Shown here: piece by piece, positions 1 through 13,245 of the stretch
Position numbering within the stretch: the first letter of the stretch is position 1
Layout: the number at the start of each line of letters is the position of its first letter
Source of the DNA: Nyssa sinensis
Taxonomy: Eukaryota; Streptophyta; Magnoliopsida; Cornales; Nyssaceae
DNA length: 64,000 nucleotides
Assembly (NCBI GenBank): GCA_008638375.1
Contig: CM018036.1
Coordinates: 7,749,892 to 7,813,891 of the forward strand
Direction: 5' to 3'
Program-made: the position numbers and the translations under genes
Notes under the pieces: generated by a model
Told to the model about the DNA's origin: nothing
The model's database searches: none
Seen by the model: the letters and a program-made list of their open reading frames with translations, nothing else

Positions 1-755
1 TCGTCTCAGCTAAACCTAATTCCGGGTCTCCGACTCCAAAACCCGATCTGTTTGCAAAAATAAAATAAAATTGGGAGCTAAAATTTTCTATTCGTAGTAA
101 CCCAACTTGGATTTACAAATAAAAGATTTTATTGGCCTCAATTATGTCATTGTTGATTGAAACTATTTCATGTGATAGCTACTATTATTTATATATTTCG
201 TTTTTACGATCAGACACATGATGATAATAAAATGACAATAATTGTAATATAGAAATCTTTTGATTTTTTCAAGAATTTAGGCCTACAAAAGGTTTACTTA
301 CTCCTAAATATAATAAGAAATGGAATAAAAATAACATAGAATGAAAATGATATAGAATGAAATAAAGATTACTCATTCAAGACAAAAGAATGCTTATAAT
401 GATTTTTCATGGAATGTTTATTTAATGAAATTGGGTATTGATAGCTAGATTCATGAAACAATTTCATAAAGTAATTTTTAAAATATTTTCATAACACAAG
501 ACGGTGCTAAAAGGTTAAAGATTACAACTTCACTAAGACTCTCTCTCTCTAACTTTTATGTATGTGTGTGCGTTTGTTAATGATTTAGCAGGTCTAGTCT
601 TTAACAGGTATTATCCAACGAATTTATATATGACCTATTTAATTAGCTTTTACTATGTTCGGATCGGGTCTTGTTAACGAATCTTATTGACAGATTCAGG
701 TCTTATGTAAATGGGTTCGAGTCGGGCCGGACCGACTCGGCCGATTTACAGCCTA
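1..755 (-). mobile_element. Non-autonomous hAT-like element, copy 1 (cut by window edge)
   Basis: This stretch is the reverse complement of most of 44801-45718, with clear base-by-base similarity over its whole length. Shared blocks include the text around 160-200, the part beginning near 360 that mentions repeated ATAGAATGAAA, and the GGTATTATCCAAC block near 607. The terminus at 755 reads, on the minus strand, TAGGCTGTAAATCGGCC; copy 2 begins TAGGACTGTAAATGGG. TAGGG-TGTAAA-type ends are typical of hAT transposons. No transposase reading frame is present, so the copy is non-autonomous. The left end lies outside the window. Family assignment is inference from the terminal motif. Confidence 0.6.
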
Positions 756-756
756 G

Positions 757-864
757 TGTCACGATCCCACATCGGTTGTGAGTAGGGAGATCTTGGGCCA
801 TATAAGGGATTTGGTACCTCTACCCATCAGTTGCAGCTTTTGGGTCAGAACCCAGCCCGTGACA
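757..864 (+). repeat. TRIM left LTR
   Basis: This 108-bp LTR has TG...CA ends. It contains ATCCCACATCG (764-774) followed 26 bp later by TATAAG (801). That pair resembles the upstream sequence element and TATA box of plant snRNA promoters (see findings). Ends at CCGTGACA just before the primer-binding site. Confidence 0.8.
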
Positions 865-983
865 GTGGTATCAGAACCGACTCGAGACTCTGATGGGCAA
901 GTGGTAACTATAAAGGTAGGAGGCTTGAACCCGCCTTAAGGCCCGATCGCGACGAAAGCGTCGCAGATTCGGGTGGGAGAGTA

Positions 984-1091
984 TGTCACGATCCCACATC
1001 GGTTATGAGTAGAAAAATTTTAAACCATATAAAAAATTTGGTACCTCTATTCATCAATTACAATTTTCGGGTTAGAACCCAGTCCGTGACA
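984..1091 (+). repeat. TRIM right LTR
   Basis: Same length and order of motifs as the left LTR, with about 10-15 percent substitutions that are mostly transitions. ATCCCACATCG lies at 991-1001 and TATAAA at 1028-1033, again 26 bp apart. It lies about 200 bp upstream of the NAD synthetase TATA box, so it forms part of the distal promoter region of that gene. Confidence 0.8.
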
Positions 1092-1286
1092 CTGGCCAGA
1101 ATTTATCATCAAACGTGTCCAAAGCGCTTTTCTGACCTTCGACGCCCGAGCTTCTTGGACGTGTCAAAAGTGGCCATACGACTGACTCTTCTAGACTTCT
1201 AGTAGTCCATAAATCGGACGTGTCAAAAGCTCCAAAACATACGAACCGTCTAACGGTGCTATCTACTGTATCTTGTTTTCCAATTC

Positions 1287-1295
1287 TATATAAAT
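1287..1295 (+). promoter_or_regulatory. Putative TATA box of the NAD synthetase gene
   Basis: TATATAAAT lies about 300 bp upstream of the start codon at 1594. It is the best TATA match in the interval, so transcription would start near 1320 and give a leader of about 270 nt. The leader holds an (AT)n tract (1474-1493) and a short upstream ATG at 1462 that is followed by a stop within about 25 codons. A leader intron cannot be ruled out. Inference from motif and spacing only. Confidence 0.45.
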
Positions 1296-1473
1296 CGAAT
1301 CCTCCTACTGAATCTGATTCCATATTCCAATCTCACGGCTTTAAAATTCTTTGTGGACGTCGCCGTCTCTGCACCTCCTGATTCGCGTTGTTGCCAACTG
1401 TTCCATAAACAAGCAAAAGAGTAACAAACCTCTAAGGTCTCAACTTTTATTTGCAGAACAAAATGTCACGACC

Positions 1474-1493
1474 ATATATATATATATATATAT
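1474..1493. repeat. (AT)n microsatellite in 5' leader
   Basis: About ten AT units lie between the putative TATA box and the start codon of the NAD synthetase gene. No function visible. Confidence 0.8.
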
Positions 1494-1593
1494 TTGTATC
1501 CATCTATAAATTCTTTTGCCTTTAAATTGTAGTGCTGAATATACATGAGTGGTGTTATGTGCAGATAAGAGAATTGAAAATTGAGAATTGAAG

Positions 1594-4500
1594 ATGAGGT
1601 TGTTGAAGGTGGCCACTTGCAATTTGAATCAATGGGCTATGGATTTTCGATTGCAATATGAAGAACATAAAGGAATCTATTTCTAGGGCTAAAGAAGCAG
1701 GAGCTGTAATTAGGCTTGGTCCTGAGCTTGAGATTACTGGCTATGGTTGCGAAGACCATTTCTTGGAACTTGATACCGTCACTCATGCGTAAGTTATTCC
1801 TTACATGCATTATGCATACTATTTGAATTTATGAATGCCTTTATGTAAATATATATCTGCTCTTGCTTTTTCGTTTTGGATTTATTGAATAAAAATGGTG
1901 ATTATCTTGGACCAATAAGTTATGGAAGATGTCACTAGGCATTAATTGTGTGAAGTTTAGGCTTTAACATCATTTAATTATATCAATCTTAAGCATAGGC
2001 TATTATTTATTGGTCTCTCCATTTTGTTTTGGGTAAATTAGACTGACCTCTCTGGTACCTCTATACAAGGTTTTTGAAATTACAATGACGCATACTTTAG
2101 CCTAACAAATTACAAATATGCTTTCAGTCATTTTGAATGCTCCCATCGAATGCAAAAATAATAGAATAGAATACTACGAAGAAATCAAATTCAATTGATA
2201 ATATACTACGAAGAACATAAAATGAGTTCCTTGTGTTATTAATATCATTTGCACAAGCTTTTTTTTTTAGAGTATTCCCCATAAATGTAGATTAAGATAG
2301 CACATTTGCTGGATCCACCATTCTTGTATGCATAACATTAAGTAAGGGAAATTTTCTTTTAATGATCCCATATTTATTTGGTGTTGCCGATATTGTTGAT
2401 GCATCCACATAAAAATACTGAATTACATGTCAAAACGTAATCTCCTACCTATTTGATGAAATGAGATTGGTAAGCAATGTTTGATTGAAGATCTTGAATG
2501 CCTGCTAGTTTCTACGAGTTATGTTCTTGTTGTAACATTTGGGGCAATTCATTTGCAGATGGGAGTGCTTAAAAGATATTTTACTTGGTGATTGGACTGC
2601 TGGCATATTATGTAGCTTTGGTATGCCTGTTATCAAAGGATCAGAACGCTACAACTGTCAAGTACTATGTCTAAACAGAAAAATTATCATGATACGCCCA
2701 AAGATGTGGCTTGCAAATGATGGAAATTACAGAGAACTCCGATGGTTTACAGCATGGAAGCAAAAAGAACAGCTTGTGGACTTTCAGCTCCCGTACGAAA
2801 TTTCTGAGGCTTTGACACAGAAAACAGTGCCATTTGGTTATGGATACATTCAATTTTTAGACACGTATGTTCACAACATCTTCACCAGTATTAATTCTTT
2901 ACTTTGGTTATACTGCTGTTATTCTGAACTTGTATTCCTGTTGCTGACCCTAAACTTTAGTACTTCAACACAGTAAAATAAAAGGTAGGAATTGGTTTTT
3001 AAGGAAAATGTACGACTGCACTTACACTTTTCTTGGGATATGAAGTTTTACTGATGTAATTTTCCTTTTTTCAACAAGATCAGTTACAAAAAGTATTAGG
3101 AGGCATGAACATCTGGTTATTAGGAACCATGGACTTAGTGTGCAAGAAGATTAGTGGGAGATTCTGTATGACTCCCGCATTTTAGAATTTTTGTGCGTAT
3201 TATGAATTTATGGAATAACTGGAAGTTTTAACTTTTTGTTAGGTTAATGGTATTTACAAACCTTTAATGCAATAGATCAGTTTTATCCTAGCATCCATTA
3301 GGATGGTATCATATTATGCCATGATGTCCATATGGCATGTGGGATGGTTTTGTGCCTATATTATTACTGCCTAAATGCATGCAGCTTTAGCTTAGACACA
3401 TCTCAGGATTGCATTGGGAATATGCATTAATAGACTATTAATGAACATTTTTACTTTTGATAAACCGTTTCATGATGTTCTAATTTTTAAATATGCATAT
3501 TCTTGTCAGAGCTGTTGCAGCTGAAGTTTGTGAAGAGCTTTTTACTCCTATTCCCCCTCATACTGAGCTTGCATTGAATGGTGTTGAAGTGTTTATGAAT
3601 GCTAGTGGAAGTCACCACCAACTAAGAAAGCTTGATGTTCGCCTTCGTGCTTTTATAGGTGCTACGCATACTCGTGGAGGGGTTTACATGTACAGTAATC
3701 ACCAAGGATGTGATGGTGGCCGCCTTTATTATGGTAGACGACATGCTTCTAGTTCTAGTTGATTTGTTATTTGTTGAGTTTAATTGCCGGTATTTTTGCT
3801 CAGTATGAGATATCTCCATTGCTTCCTTTCTTTGCATGCATATATTATACTTGTTGCTAGTGATGGTTTATTCTTTACATTAACCAGTTTTTCCATTGTA
3901 ATTTCAGTTATTCTCTATAGAGCTTTTTGTTAATAATTTTATATGTGGCAGATGGATGTTCTTGTGTTGTTGTGAATGGAGATGTGGTTGCTCAAGGCTC
4001 ACAATTTTCTTTAAAGGATGTTGAAGTGGTGGTTGCTCACATAGATCTTGATGCGGTATGCTAGGTTATAATCTTAATAATTTAGTGTTGTATGAGGTTT
4101 GGAGGAAATTGTTTTTCGTTACTAGTGTCACTATATATGTTTTTAAGTTTGTCAAGCATCTAAATTCTCATGTTTATTTTCCTAAAAGATTTATTGCATT
4201 TTTGAAGATCTCTAAATGGATGACAGGAAATTGATGAACTATGGTGCACTGATATGCATTGATTGAATTCACTGTGTTGACTTTTGGTGTAAAATTGTTT
4301 TAATTAATTTTCCCTTAATTTGTTCCTTTTTCTCCTTTCGGAAATTTGAGAATAATCTGGGAATTCTTGCCTTTTTCTTTGTTTCTGGAATTTCAGAAGG
4401 TTTTACAAACAATATACTTTTGCTTAAATAAAAAATATGCATTGAGAAAATTTGGCGAATCAAGGTAGAAAATTTATGTGCATGTATGGGGAAACTTAGA

Positions 4501-7500
4501 AAAACATCGAAAAAGTAAGTGAAATTTTATTTTGGGTTTTGAACAATGCTAACAAGCATATTTACACAGTAATAAACAGAGATATCACGTAAAGGCCTTT
4601 TGTAAACCAGCTACCATGACCGTCTATCCAAAGCATGCACTACCCAACATAGCCATAGGCTTGCATTAAGAATCAACAAGATCACCAAAGATTTCAACAG
4701 TCAAATAATAGGTAATAACAGTAGCAGTATACAATAATAGAATGATGCAGCTGAAAGGTCTACCCTTTTTTTTTTATAAGTACAGCTGAAATGTCTCCTC
4801 GTTGATCCTAAAGAAACAGATCATAAAAAAAAATAGTGATGTTGAAGTAAAACATGTGATAAGAATGCAACGACACATATCCTGATATGCTGCTCCTCAG
4901 GGTACTCTACTTCCCAACATTTTAGGCCTGCTCCACCACCTCTGCTTGATTGTCTTGACCCATGTTACATGAGTTCGGGTGCATTTGTTAGGTGGCATTG
5001 TCTGTCCAAGTGTTGGGTTATCTATTATGAGAAGATTTTTATTTTTTTATTTTGAAGTGATGGTTATGCATATCAGTTCCTTTGCACTAATATCATGTGG
5101 TGTTGATACATGTAACATAGTTTTTAGCCACCCTTGTCAATTGCTTCTTTTATTCATCCTGCACATGATTGCATAAACTCTCACAAATAGAAGCCTTAGA
5201 TTGTTCCCTGTGCTCATCCTCCTTTCATACCACAACCTATCAATGGGCAATGGGATTTTGCTTCTCTGTCCCCCTTCCCCAACCCACCCCCAACCCTCTC
5301 CAAATGCTAATAACCCAAAAAGACACATTTCTCAGGTTTAATTTCTTAATATTCAGTCTGTAATTAAATGGTCTCTAAATTACCTCCCTACACATTCTGG
5401 ACACTAAACCTCATTGTCTCTCTCAACAGATTCAGCAAGAAAACACCAAATTTACCATTTCTATTATCCATTTCTCATTTGCTTCTTAAACTTATCCTGT
5501 CCCATAGATTAGTTGACGTTGACTCTTTAAGACTAACTTTAAAAGGTCATCATCTAATGGATTAATGCTGTCAGTGGTATTCATATTTTGGGGCTTGTAC
5601 TGTTGATAGCAATTTGAAGAAGTATTGTGTCACAGGGACAGATATGTCAATGTGTGCCTCTATTTATATGCTAATCCATTAATTGAGCTTTACTATGTTA
5701 TTTCAAACTTGACATATTTTAAAATCTGCTATTCTGATTTTATGTTGCATTTTTTTACTGACTCTAGTTCCTCAACTGTGGCAGGTTGCTAGCCTTAGAG
5801 GATCTATTAGTAGCTTTCAAGAGCAAGCAAGTTGTAAACCGAAAGTTTCATCAGTAGCAGCACCTTACAAGCTTTGTCAGTCTTTTAAATCTGCAAATGT
5901 CCCTTTCAAGTCCTCTTAAGGTCAATTTCTTGCCCAGAAAGATAGTCAAAGCTAAAATAATTTGATGGCAACACCATTTTTTTTGGCATTCTCTACTTCT
6001 CTAGCTTCCTCAGATGGCCGTTTATAACCTTGCATTTAAATTTACACATCTTCTGTGCCCTTGAAATACTGAAAACATTAGAAACTGCCTTACCTAGTTA
6101 CCTGGTTGTAATGCCAAACATCTTGCGAGTGCCAACTTCTTCATCTTCATAGTTGGCTAGGACCTGCAAATTTGAGTAACAAGTGTTGGGTTCAAATTTT
6201 TTTGCACTTTGCATTAGTAGCAAAGAAGCACAGATACGACATAGACACGTGGACATAGCATTTTTAAAAAAAGTAGGACACAAATACATTGAGGACACGA
6301 ATATATATTTTTATATGACTATATAATAAAAATTTAATATTATTTCAATCAAAATTGACATAAAATTACACAAATCACATAAATATTATTAATATATCAA
6401 AATAAAAAACCCATTAAATAAAAATTTAAGAATTTAAGTTGATAATCAACCTTCATTGATTCAAATTTCAAATTTATTAACTATTATATATATTTGTGTG
6501 TGTGTAAGAAAAATAGTGAAGAAAAAGAGGGAAATTAAAAAAAAAAATCCAAAAAAAAAAAGAAAATGTAAAAAATCCAAAACCGTGTCTCCAACATGTC
6601 GGGGATGTGTTTGAAACGTGTCCCAACGTGTTCGTAACACATTTGAGACGTGTCTGAAATTCAAAAAAAATTAGACACTCTTTTTTGCTTGTCCGACACG
6701 TGTCTAGGACTTGTCCGAGCGTGTCTATGTCCGACACGGATACTTGAGGCAAAATAGAGTTTCCTGTGCTTCATAAATTAGTATAATTATTGAAAGATGA
6801 GATATTAATCGATCTTTAGCAATTCATTCCACCTGGCTATGCCTATAGAAGGGAGACCTCGTTCTTTACATGAAGTTGACTTCAAGGAATACATAGTTTT
6901 CTGTGGATATTATTTATAACAGCAATAAAATCAAGGAAGCTTGGCTCTTGGGGCAAGTAATCGGACATTACTGTAGAATTTGGGGCCACTGAAACCAGCT
7001 TTTCAAATTGGCAGGATGTTGTACTGGTCTGATCTTCTTAAAAGGAGCATTTCTTGGCCTTCATGTTAGAATGCGTACCGTTGTGTAACGTAATTAGGAA
7101 AAATTTCTCTCTGGCCCATTTTCTTTCAGTTCTATTGCTATTTGTGTGGTTATTCTTGGTTCTTAAGGAATACAGAGTTTTTATTGAATTTTAGGTCTTG
7201 TTCTATTTATCTGTTGCCTATCAATCGTCAACATAGATGGACTAAGAGAGGATATTATGAAGTTTTTGAACTAGAAGTGTATATTTAAAATAAATTGAGA
7301 AATGATCAAATATTTTGTAGTATGTAAAATATTGGTAAGTCACTTAAAAGTTTCTGTCGATGACATTGTTTCCTCCTGTTCCATTGAGAATTGTCATGAA
7401 AATATTCTTTTTCTAATAGGACTGCACGACTGGTTTCATATTTGCACTGGCCCTACTTATTATATAACGGAGTACGAGTCTTTTGATTCCAGCAGTTCTA

Positions 7501-10500
7501 GAATCATTCCATTATTGTTAAGAGTTATCTTTCAATCTTAAATGGCTTACTTGCAAGCTTATTTCCTTGGGTACAGAGCTCCTTCCTCTGAGGATTCTTC
7601 AATTGTATTTAAGTGCAACCTCCCCAGCCTTCAAAATATATAGTCCTTTAGATTATTTGACCATGTTTTAAATAATGGTTCCTTTGGTAATTTCTGGGAT
7701 GCAATTTCCCTTTCCTTAAATTATGAGACCACCATGTACATTATAATTCCTTTGGTAATTTCTGGTATGCATGTTCTCTTTCTGTAGAGAATCTGCAGGT
7801 ATGTCTAATAAGCCGAATCGTATGTGTCAGGGAGAGATGTAGCATGTGTCTATTGGTTATAGCCATGGCACCAGTTCTACTATTGTGATTTGTGAATTTG
7901 GTAAACCTAGATATTCATAATGATGCTGATTCTAAATAGATGTGTTATCTGAGAATAGGAAGAATACTTGGATCCATCAGAGGATTGTTTTAAAATATTT
8001 GAATGCTGAATTCATGGATCTTGCATTTTGGCAAGTTTTCTGATCTGTGGTGGAATGGTGATCTAGTAGCTTCTGTGCTGTTTCATTTTGCTGATAATAT
8101 CTATTGAAATTGAACTGTATTCACACATTGCTGCTTGTAATTGTAGATTAAATATCACTCTCCTGAGGAAGAAATAGCTTTTGGACCTGGTTGTTGGCTT
8201 TGGGACTATTTACGAAGAAGTGGAGCTTCTGGGTTTTTGCTTCCACTCTCTGGTGGGGCTGATAGCTCCTCTGTAGCTGCTATTGTTGGCCTGCATGTGT
8301 CAGCTTGTGGTGAAAGGTCAGTTTTTGTCCTAACATGTTGTTGCAGGTTCTTTGTACTGTACCTAATAGTTCATTTCCAGCCAACTCATGGTTAATTAAT
8401 TTAGGTCACACATGTTGTATCTTTTCTTGAGTAATGGTTGTTTCAGAATGAATAACGTTGTTATCTCTCTCTACCACCCCTATTCTAGTGCCTGTGAACC
8501 ACTAAGGACGTTTTGTAAGAGAATGAATGTTCTTTCGTTGATCACGTAGATTCATTTCTGTATCCCACTGGTGTGCATTCCGGTGGCAATTCAACCAATG
8601 GATTTAACAATTATGAATAGGGTGCTTTAACCATTCAACCATGTGGCGTGACTTTCCATATATTTTTTGATTATTATGATACACACACCGACTTCTCAAC
8701 CAGGGCTTGAACCATGTGCCTCCTCGTTTGGGAGTAGCAGGAGACACCACTCAACCTAACAACTGGTGGTTTGTGGATATGATGATTGTTGGCCAGTCAA
8801 TTTCAACATCTTTGATTTAAAAAAAATCTACTAAGATCATTGGACTAATTGGAAGGCCAGACTCTTAATTGGCCAAACCCAATCCTAAACTCAGGGTTTC
8901 CCATACTATATAATTTATATACTATCAATCTGGAATACCGAAGAGTTTTAGCAATCTAACTAATATGAGTTTGGCTGGCACAAATATTTTTAGACACTGT
9001 GATACTTATTTTTGGAGCAACAAGTGCTAACCTCTACCCATTATGTGGCTCGGATCTGTGTTTGATTAATTACGCATTGTCATCATGTGGATTACAGGAT
9101 TGGTGTGCCATTCTAATTGATTATGGCCAAAAAGTTTAGTCACTGCCTCAGAAACCTCAATAAGTATCCTGAATATTTTGATTATAATTTATTAATTAGT
9201 TTGCACATGTGCATGCAGAAATCGCAAACGGGGATGAACAAGTCAAAGCTGATGCTATAAGAATTGGCCAGTATACTGATGGACAGTTTCCTACTGACAG
9301 CAAAGAATTTGCAAAGCGCATATTTTATACAGTATTCATGGGATCTGAAAATAGGTGCGTATCTCTTAGCAAAACTAAGGTTTTCACTTTCCCTTGACTT
9401 TGTATGTGCTTGGTGTAATTATACGTGGGCCATTGCTGGGTGCAATGGTAAATGATCAATGCTAACAAGTGTGAAAACACAGGCTTCAGTTTGATGGTAG
9501 CAATTTGTGCTGGTAATTTAGGAGGTTTGGTCTATTCCAGTCTTCCCCTCCCAACACTTCTCATTGGGAAAACTAATGAAAGTTAGATAAAGAAGTTGCA
9601 ATAAGAACTAACACTAGACTTCTTCCTCCCTTTCTATTTTCCTCTCTCTTGTTTGTGCTTCCACCCAGGCTTTTCATTTTGTTTTATAGAGACCTGAGAT
9701 TTTTTGTAAAGGTAAGGCACTCACCTTGAGTAATGGCTTGGCACTAACTACATATTTTTGCGTTTCTCTTTTCATTAACTCAACTCGCCTTAACTCAATA
9801 AAGCCTTATCTCAATTGTTTTCTATAACAATAATTTTATCAAAAGAGCCAAAAAGAATGGTGCCACCCATACACACGTGAGGTTACCTATCAATCTCAAA
9901 AACCATTTTCTGCTTATCCAAAAACTTTTAAAATAATTCGAATTTTATTGAATAGCTTTGTACACTCAAAAAAATAATAATTTATGCAATGGAACCCTTT
10001 CCAGGACAATCAAGGAATATTCTTTCTCTTCCTCTCCCTCTATTTGATGCCTACAACTCCCCAGCCAGCAGTATTAACAAGTTGCCCACATTCCTTGGCA
10101 TAACCCACTCAATACCAACAAGTGAGAATAGCAAGCTCTATAGGATCCACACTGCCTTGCAATGTAAAAACAAATGATTAACAGTCTCCTCTGCTACATG
10201 CATATGCAATAGTGATTCACTAATCAAACTCTTGTCAATGGTGAGGATAGACTCCAATGTCGCCACCTAGACAAAGAAAGCTACTTCAAGAGCACCTTGA
10301 TCTCCCAAATGCTCTTTGCAAGAAAAATTGTTGCCCCACTTGACATCAACACCTCATGGAACGAACACACAGTAAAAGTCCCTCCACTAGTGACCCTTCA
10401 TCTCATCTTATCCTCCTCACCCTCCCTAGGTGTTCCATCCCCGCGCCCTACCCTGTGCGAAGTACGAAGATGTGACCGACCACTAGGCCTTGAGACATAA

Positions 10501-13206
10501 TCAAAATAGGTTACATCGCTTGAGTGATTAATTAAATTGGCAGCATAATCTTTCATTAAGTTTTAAGTTTGGAATAAAATTGATGATGCAAGCACATCTG
10601 GTTGAGCAAAACTAAACATTAGCTGCATAGTTCATACATAAAGTTTCTTAAGTACATCTAAATGAGAAGCCGATATGCCTTTTTCAAAAGATCATCTAGT
10701 ACAAAAGACATCCCATAGTCCGTACACTCCCATATCCGCTCATCATTTCAAAAACTTGTGAAAGTCCTGCTGACTAGCTTCTCATTTTTCATCATAGGAT
10801 CATTTCCTATTGAAGGGTTTAAGTAACTAGAGTGAGTTTCACTAAGCTCCGTGAGATTTCTACAACATGCCAAGCGTTTGAAAACTGTTTATATAGTTCG
10901 TCATTGAAATATTACACTCTTCAAGAAATAGAGATAGTGAAATGTAATTTCAAATCCAATCAAATATTTGAAGAAAGTAACTTAATTCGATAATCATTAG
11001 TCCAAATGTAATTCAATATCCATGTCATAATTCATTCATATATAGCCAACAAATTAGAACCTCACTGACTCAGATTGATATTCGATGGAACCAGTTTATA
11101 TTGCCGATCAGTTTGGCTCGTCACTAATATACGCATGGTTAGGGTTAATAAAGTCATAAGTTGTTCAATAATGACTAATCATAAAAGTCCAAGCACATCA
11201 AAATGCATTAGAATCAAATCCAAGGTCAATAATGTCCAATAGAAAATTTAGTGGTCAAATCAATATTTATATGTTCAATAATGAGTCAAAATTGAATATC
11301 AAATGAGTAAGAAAATCATATGATCTCTTAAAGTATCATAATATCTAGTTAGATAAATTTACAATTTATATTTCTCAAAATCATAGATAACAATAATATA
11401 TTGATGCATTGTTTTCAAATTTCATTCATATATTATATAACATGAATCATATATGAATTAAGTACGTATATCTATATCCGAAAATCACCTTAACATGGCA
11501 TGAAATACTCACTTGAGGTCCTAGGAATTCAGGCTCAAGTCCTCTGAGTTAGGAGTTCCTATAACTAGTGATTAAATATGTATTAAGTACTTGTTCAGAG
11601 CACTATCTTGTCTAATTCACTATCTTAGGGGCCTAATTAGCTTAAACAGACCTCATATTTGAGTCTAAAAGGCCCAAAAAGCCTTAGGGTAGGACCCCTC
11701 GTTATCATTGGAGTTCCATTTGGTAGCTTAACTATGTCCTTGGGATACATTTGAAATTATTTCATTTGTTATTGCACACTTATCAAAGTCTTATTTTCCA
11801 AAATGGATCCTGTCACTGGATCCAGAATGTTGAAAAATGCTAAAATAGCATTTTTTGTCGATAAAATTAGCCTAAAATAGAAAAGTACAAATCTGTCAAA
11901 AAATTCGACGTCTTTGCAATTTCTTAGAATTAGGTCAGCATTCTGTAATTTTGGAAGTTAACTAATTTGTAATTGTGTCAAATATTGCTCAGAGTTCCAT
12001 AATTTTTTCAAAATTCAATTTCTTATCCATGTGGTCAAAACATGACATTTCCTTAATTTAGGGGTTATCCAGAATAGGGATAACCCTATTAACGATTTCT
12101 GGTTTATTAACCCCAATTTATTTTTGGGACTTGTGATATTTTAGATTGGAACGCTAAATCTTGTGTTCTAAATCGCTAATGATTCATGTTTTAGATCGTG
12201 CGATCCCAATTTCCTAATTTGCAATTCGCTAAGGGAGGAGCGAATTATGGTAACCATGAATTTAACCCTAGATCCAAATAGGGGTAATTAGGGTTTTTAA
12301 TTAAGGGCCAAAATGACAAAGTTTTGGGTCAGCCCATTACTATGCTCGGGTCAGGTCTGACCCAACCCAAAGGGTCATCTTCTCCGGCCACGGTCTCCAA
12401 AATTTGGAAAACTAGATTTCTTAACTCCATTTTTTATGCAGTTTTCAAGCTCCTCTTTTGATCTAAATGCATAATAACATCATTATAAGTCGTTGAGAAC
12501 CATTTTGGGTAGCAGAATGGATTGGAACAATCGGAATCGTGAATCCCGATTTTCTGATTCTCACTCTGCAATGTCCCAAATTGGTCCATTCTCGGACCAT
12601 TCTCTTCCTCTTTCAAGTTTCAAAGGGCTACAAGTCCATGGTTCCAAAACAAAGCTTAACACCCATTTTAAGAAAAACCCAATTACACCTTTATACCTGC
12701 AATTGAATTATTCTCTCATTTTTTAACCAAAATGGCTCGTTGATTTTGCATTGTGACCCTTGGTTCAGTGTATTTTAAGGCCCTATAGTTAAATGTGAGC
12801 TTTCCCTTCATGCATGTAGTTGGTTAGACCTTGGTGGTTAGTCATGGGGGTCACCTGTGCATGGGCTGTTTCCTAGGGTTTTTGAACCCATTTCTTACTT
12901 GAAAATTACACAGAAACAAGATGAAAGGAAGAGAAGGAGCTCCGACCTAGTCTAGAAGGTTTGAATTTGAAGTTCACTCTATTCTATCTCTTGTAAGTGT
13001 ATAGTTGGAGGAAATCAGAAATGAAGGGAGATAGGGTCCTTGTGTTTTAGGATAGCTTTCACCTGACACATGAAGAGAAAATCCACCATGCCCACTCCTT
13101 TGAGAGCTCAAGTATGGGCTGAGTAATCTAATTATCTGAGATTTCCAGATTTTATCTCCTTGTTCATAGTGGAGGTTGATGGGATTTTCCCATCATTGCA
13201 CTTATA

Positions 13207-13245
<39 letters not shown>

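Larger units (their letters stand above)
757..1091 (+). mobile_element. TRIM element (terminal-repeat retrotransposon in miniature)
   Basis: Two direct repeats of exactly 108 bp (757-864 and 984-1091) both start TGTCACGATCCCACATCGG and end CCGTGACA. One base after the first repeat lies a primer-binding site, TGGTATCAGAACC (866-878), which matches the plant initiator-Met tRNA 3' end with few changes. A purine-rich tract, GGGTGGGAGA (971-980), precedes the second repeat. The internal part is about 119 bp and codes for nothing. This is the architecture of a TRIM. The flanking 5-mers are CCTAG and CTGGC, so no exact target duplication survives. The second repeat carries many C-to-T type changes, consistent with methylation-driven decay. 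Confidence 0.85.

Noticed and set aside
757..1091. Cassandra-type TRIM with 5S rRNA-derived LTRs
   Set aside because: The LTRs show no 5S rRNA-like internal promoter sequence; they carry a CCCACATCG-type element instead.
1462..1540. Alternative upstream start codon of the NAD synthetase gene
   Set aside because: The ATG at 1462 runs into the AT microsatellite and stops after about 25 codons. The ATG at 1594 begins [18 protein letters not shown], the conserved N-terminus of the family.
3733..3762. Protein end GRRHASSSS after NAD synthetase exon 3
   Set aside because: It is read-through into intron 3. The GT donor at 3734 and acceptor before 3952 restore the conserved [13 protein letters not shown].
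8690..8775. tRNA gene on the minus strand
   Set aside because: A- and B-box-like motifs are present, but no acceptor stem or anticodon arm can be formed. The same holds for 14629-14735, 18218-18300 and 44620-44700. They are read as SINE heads.
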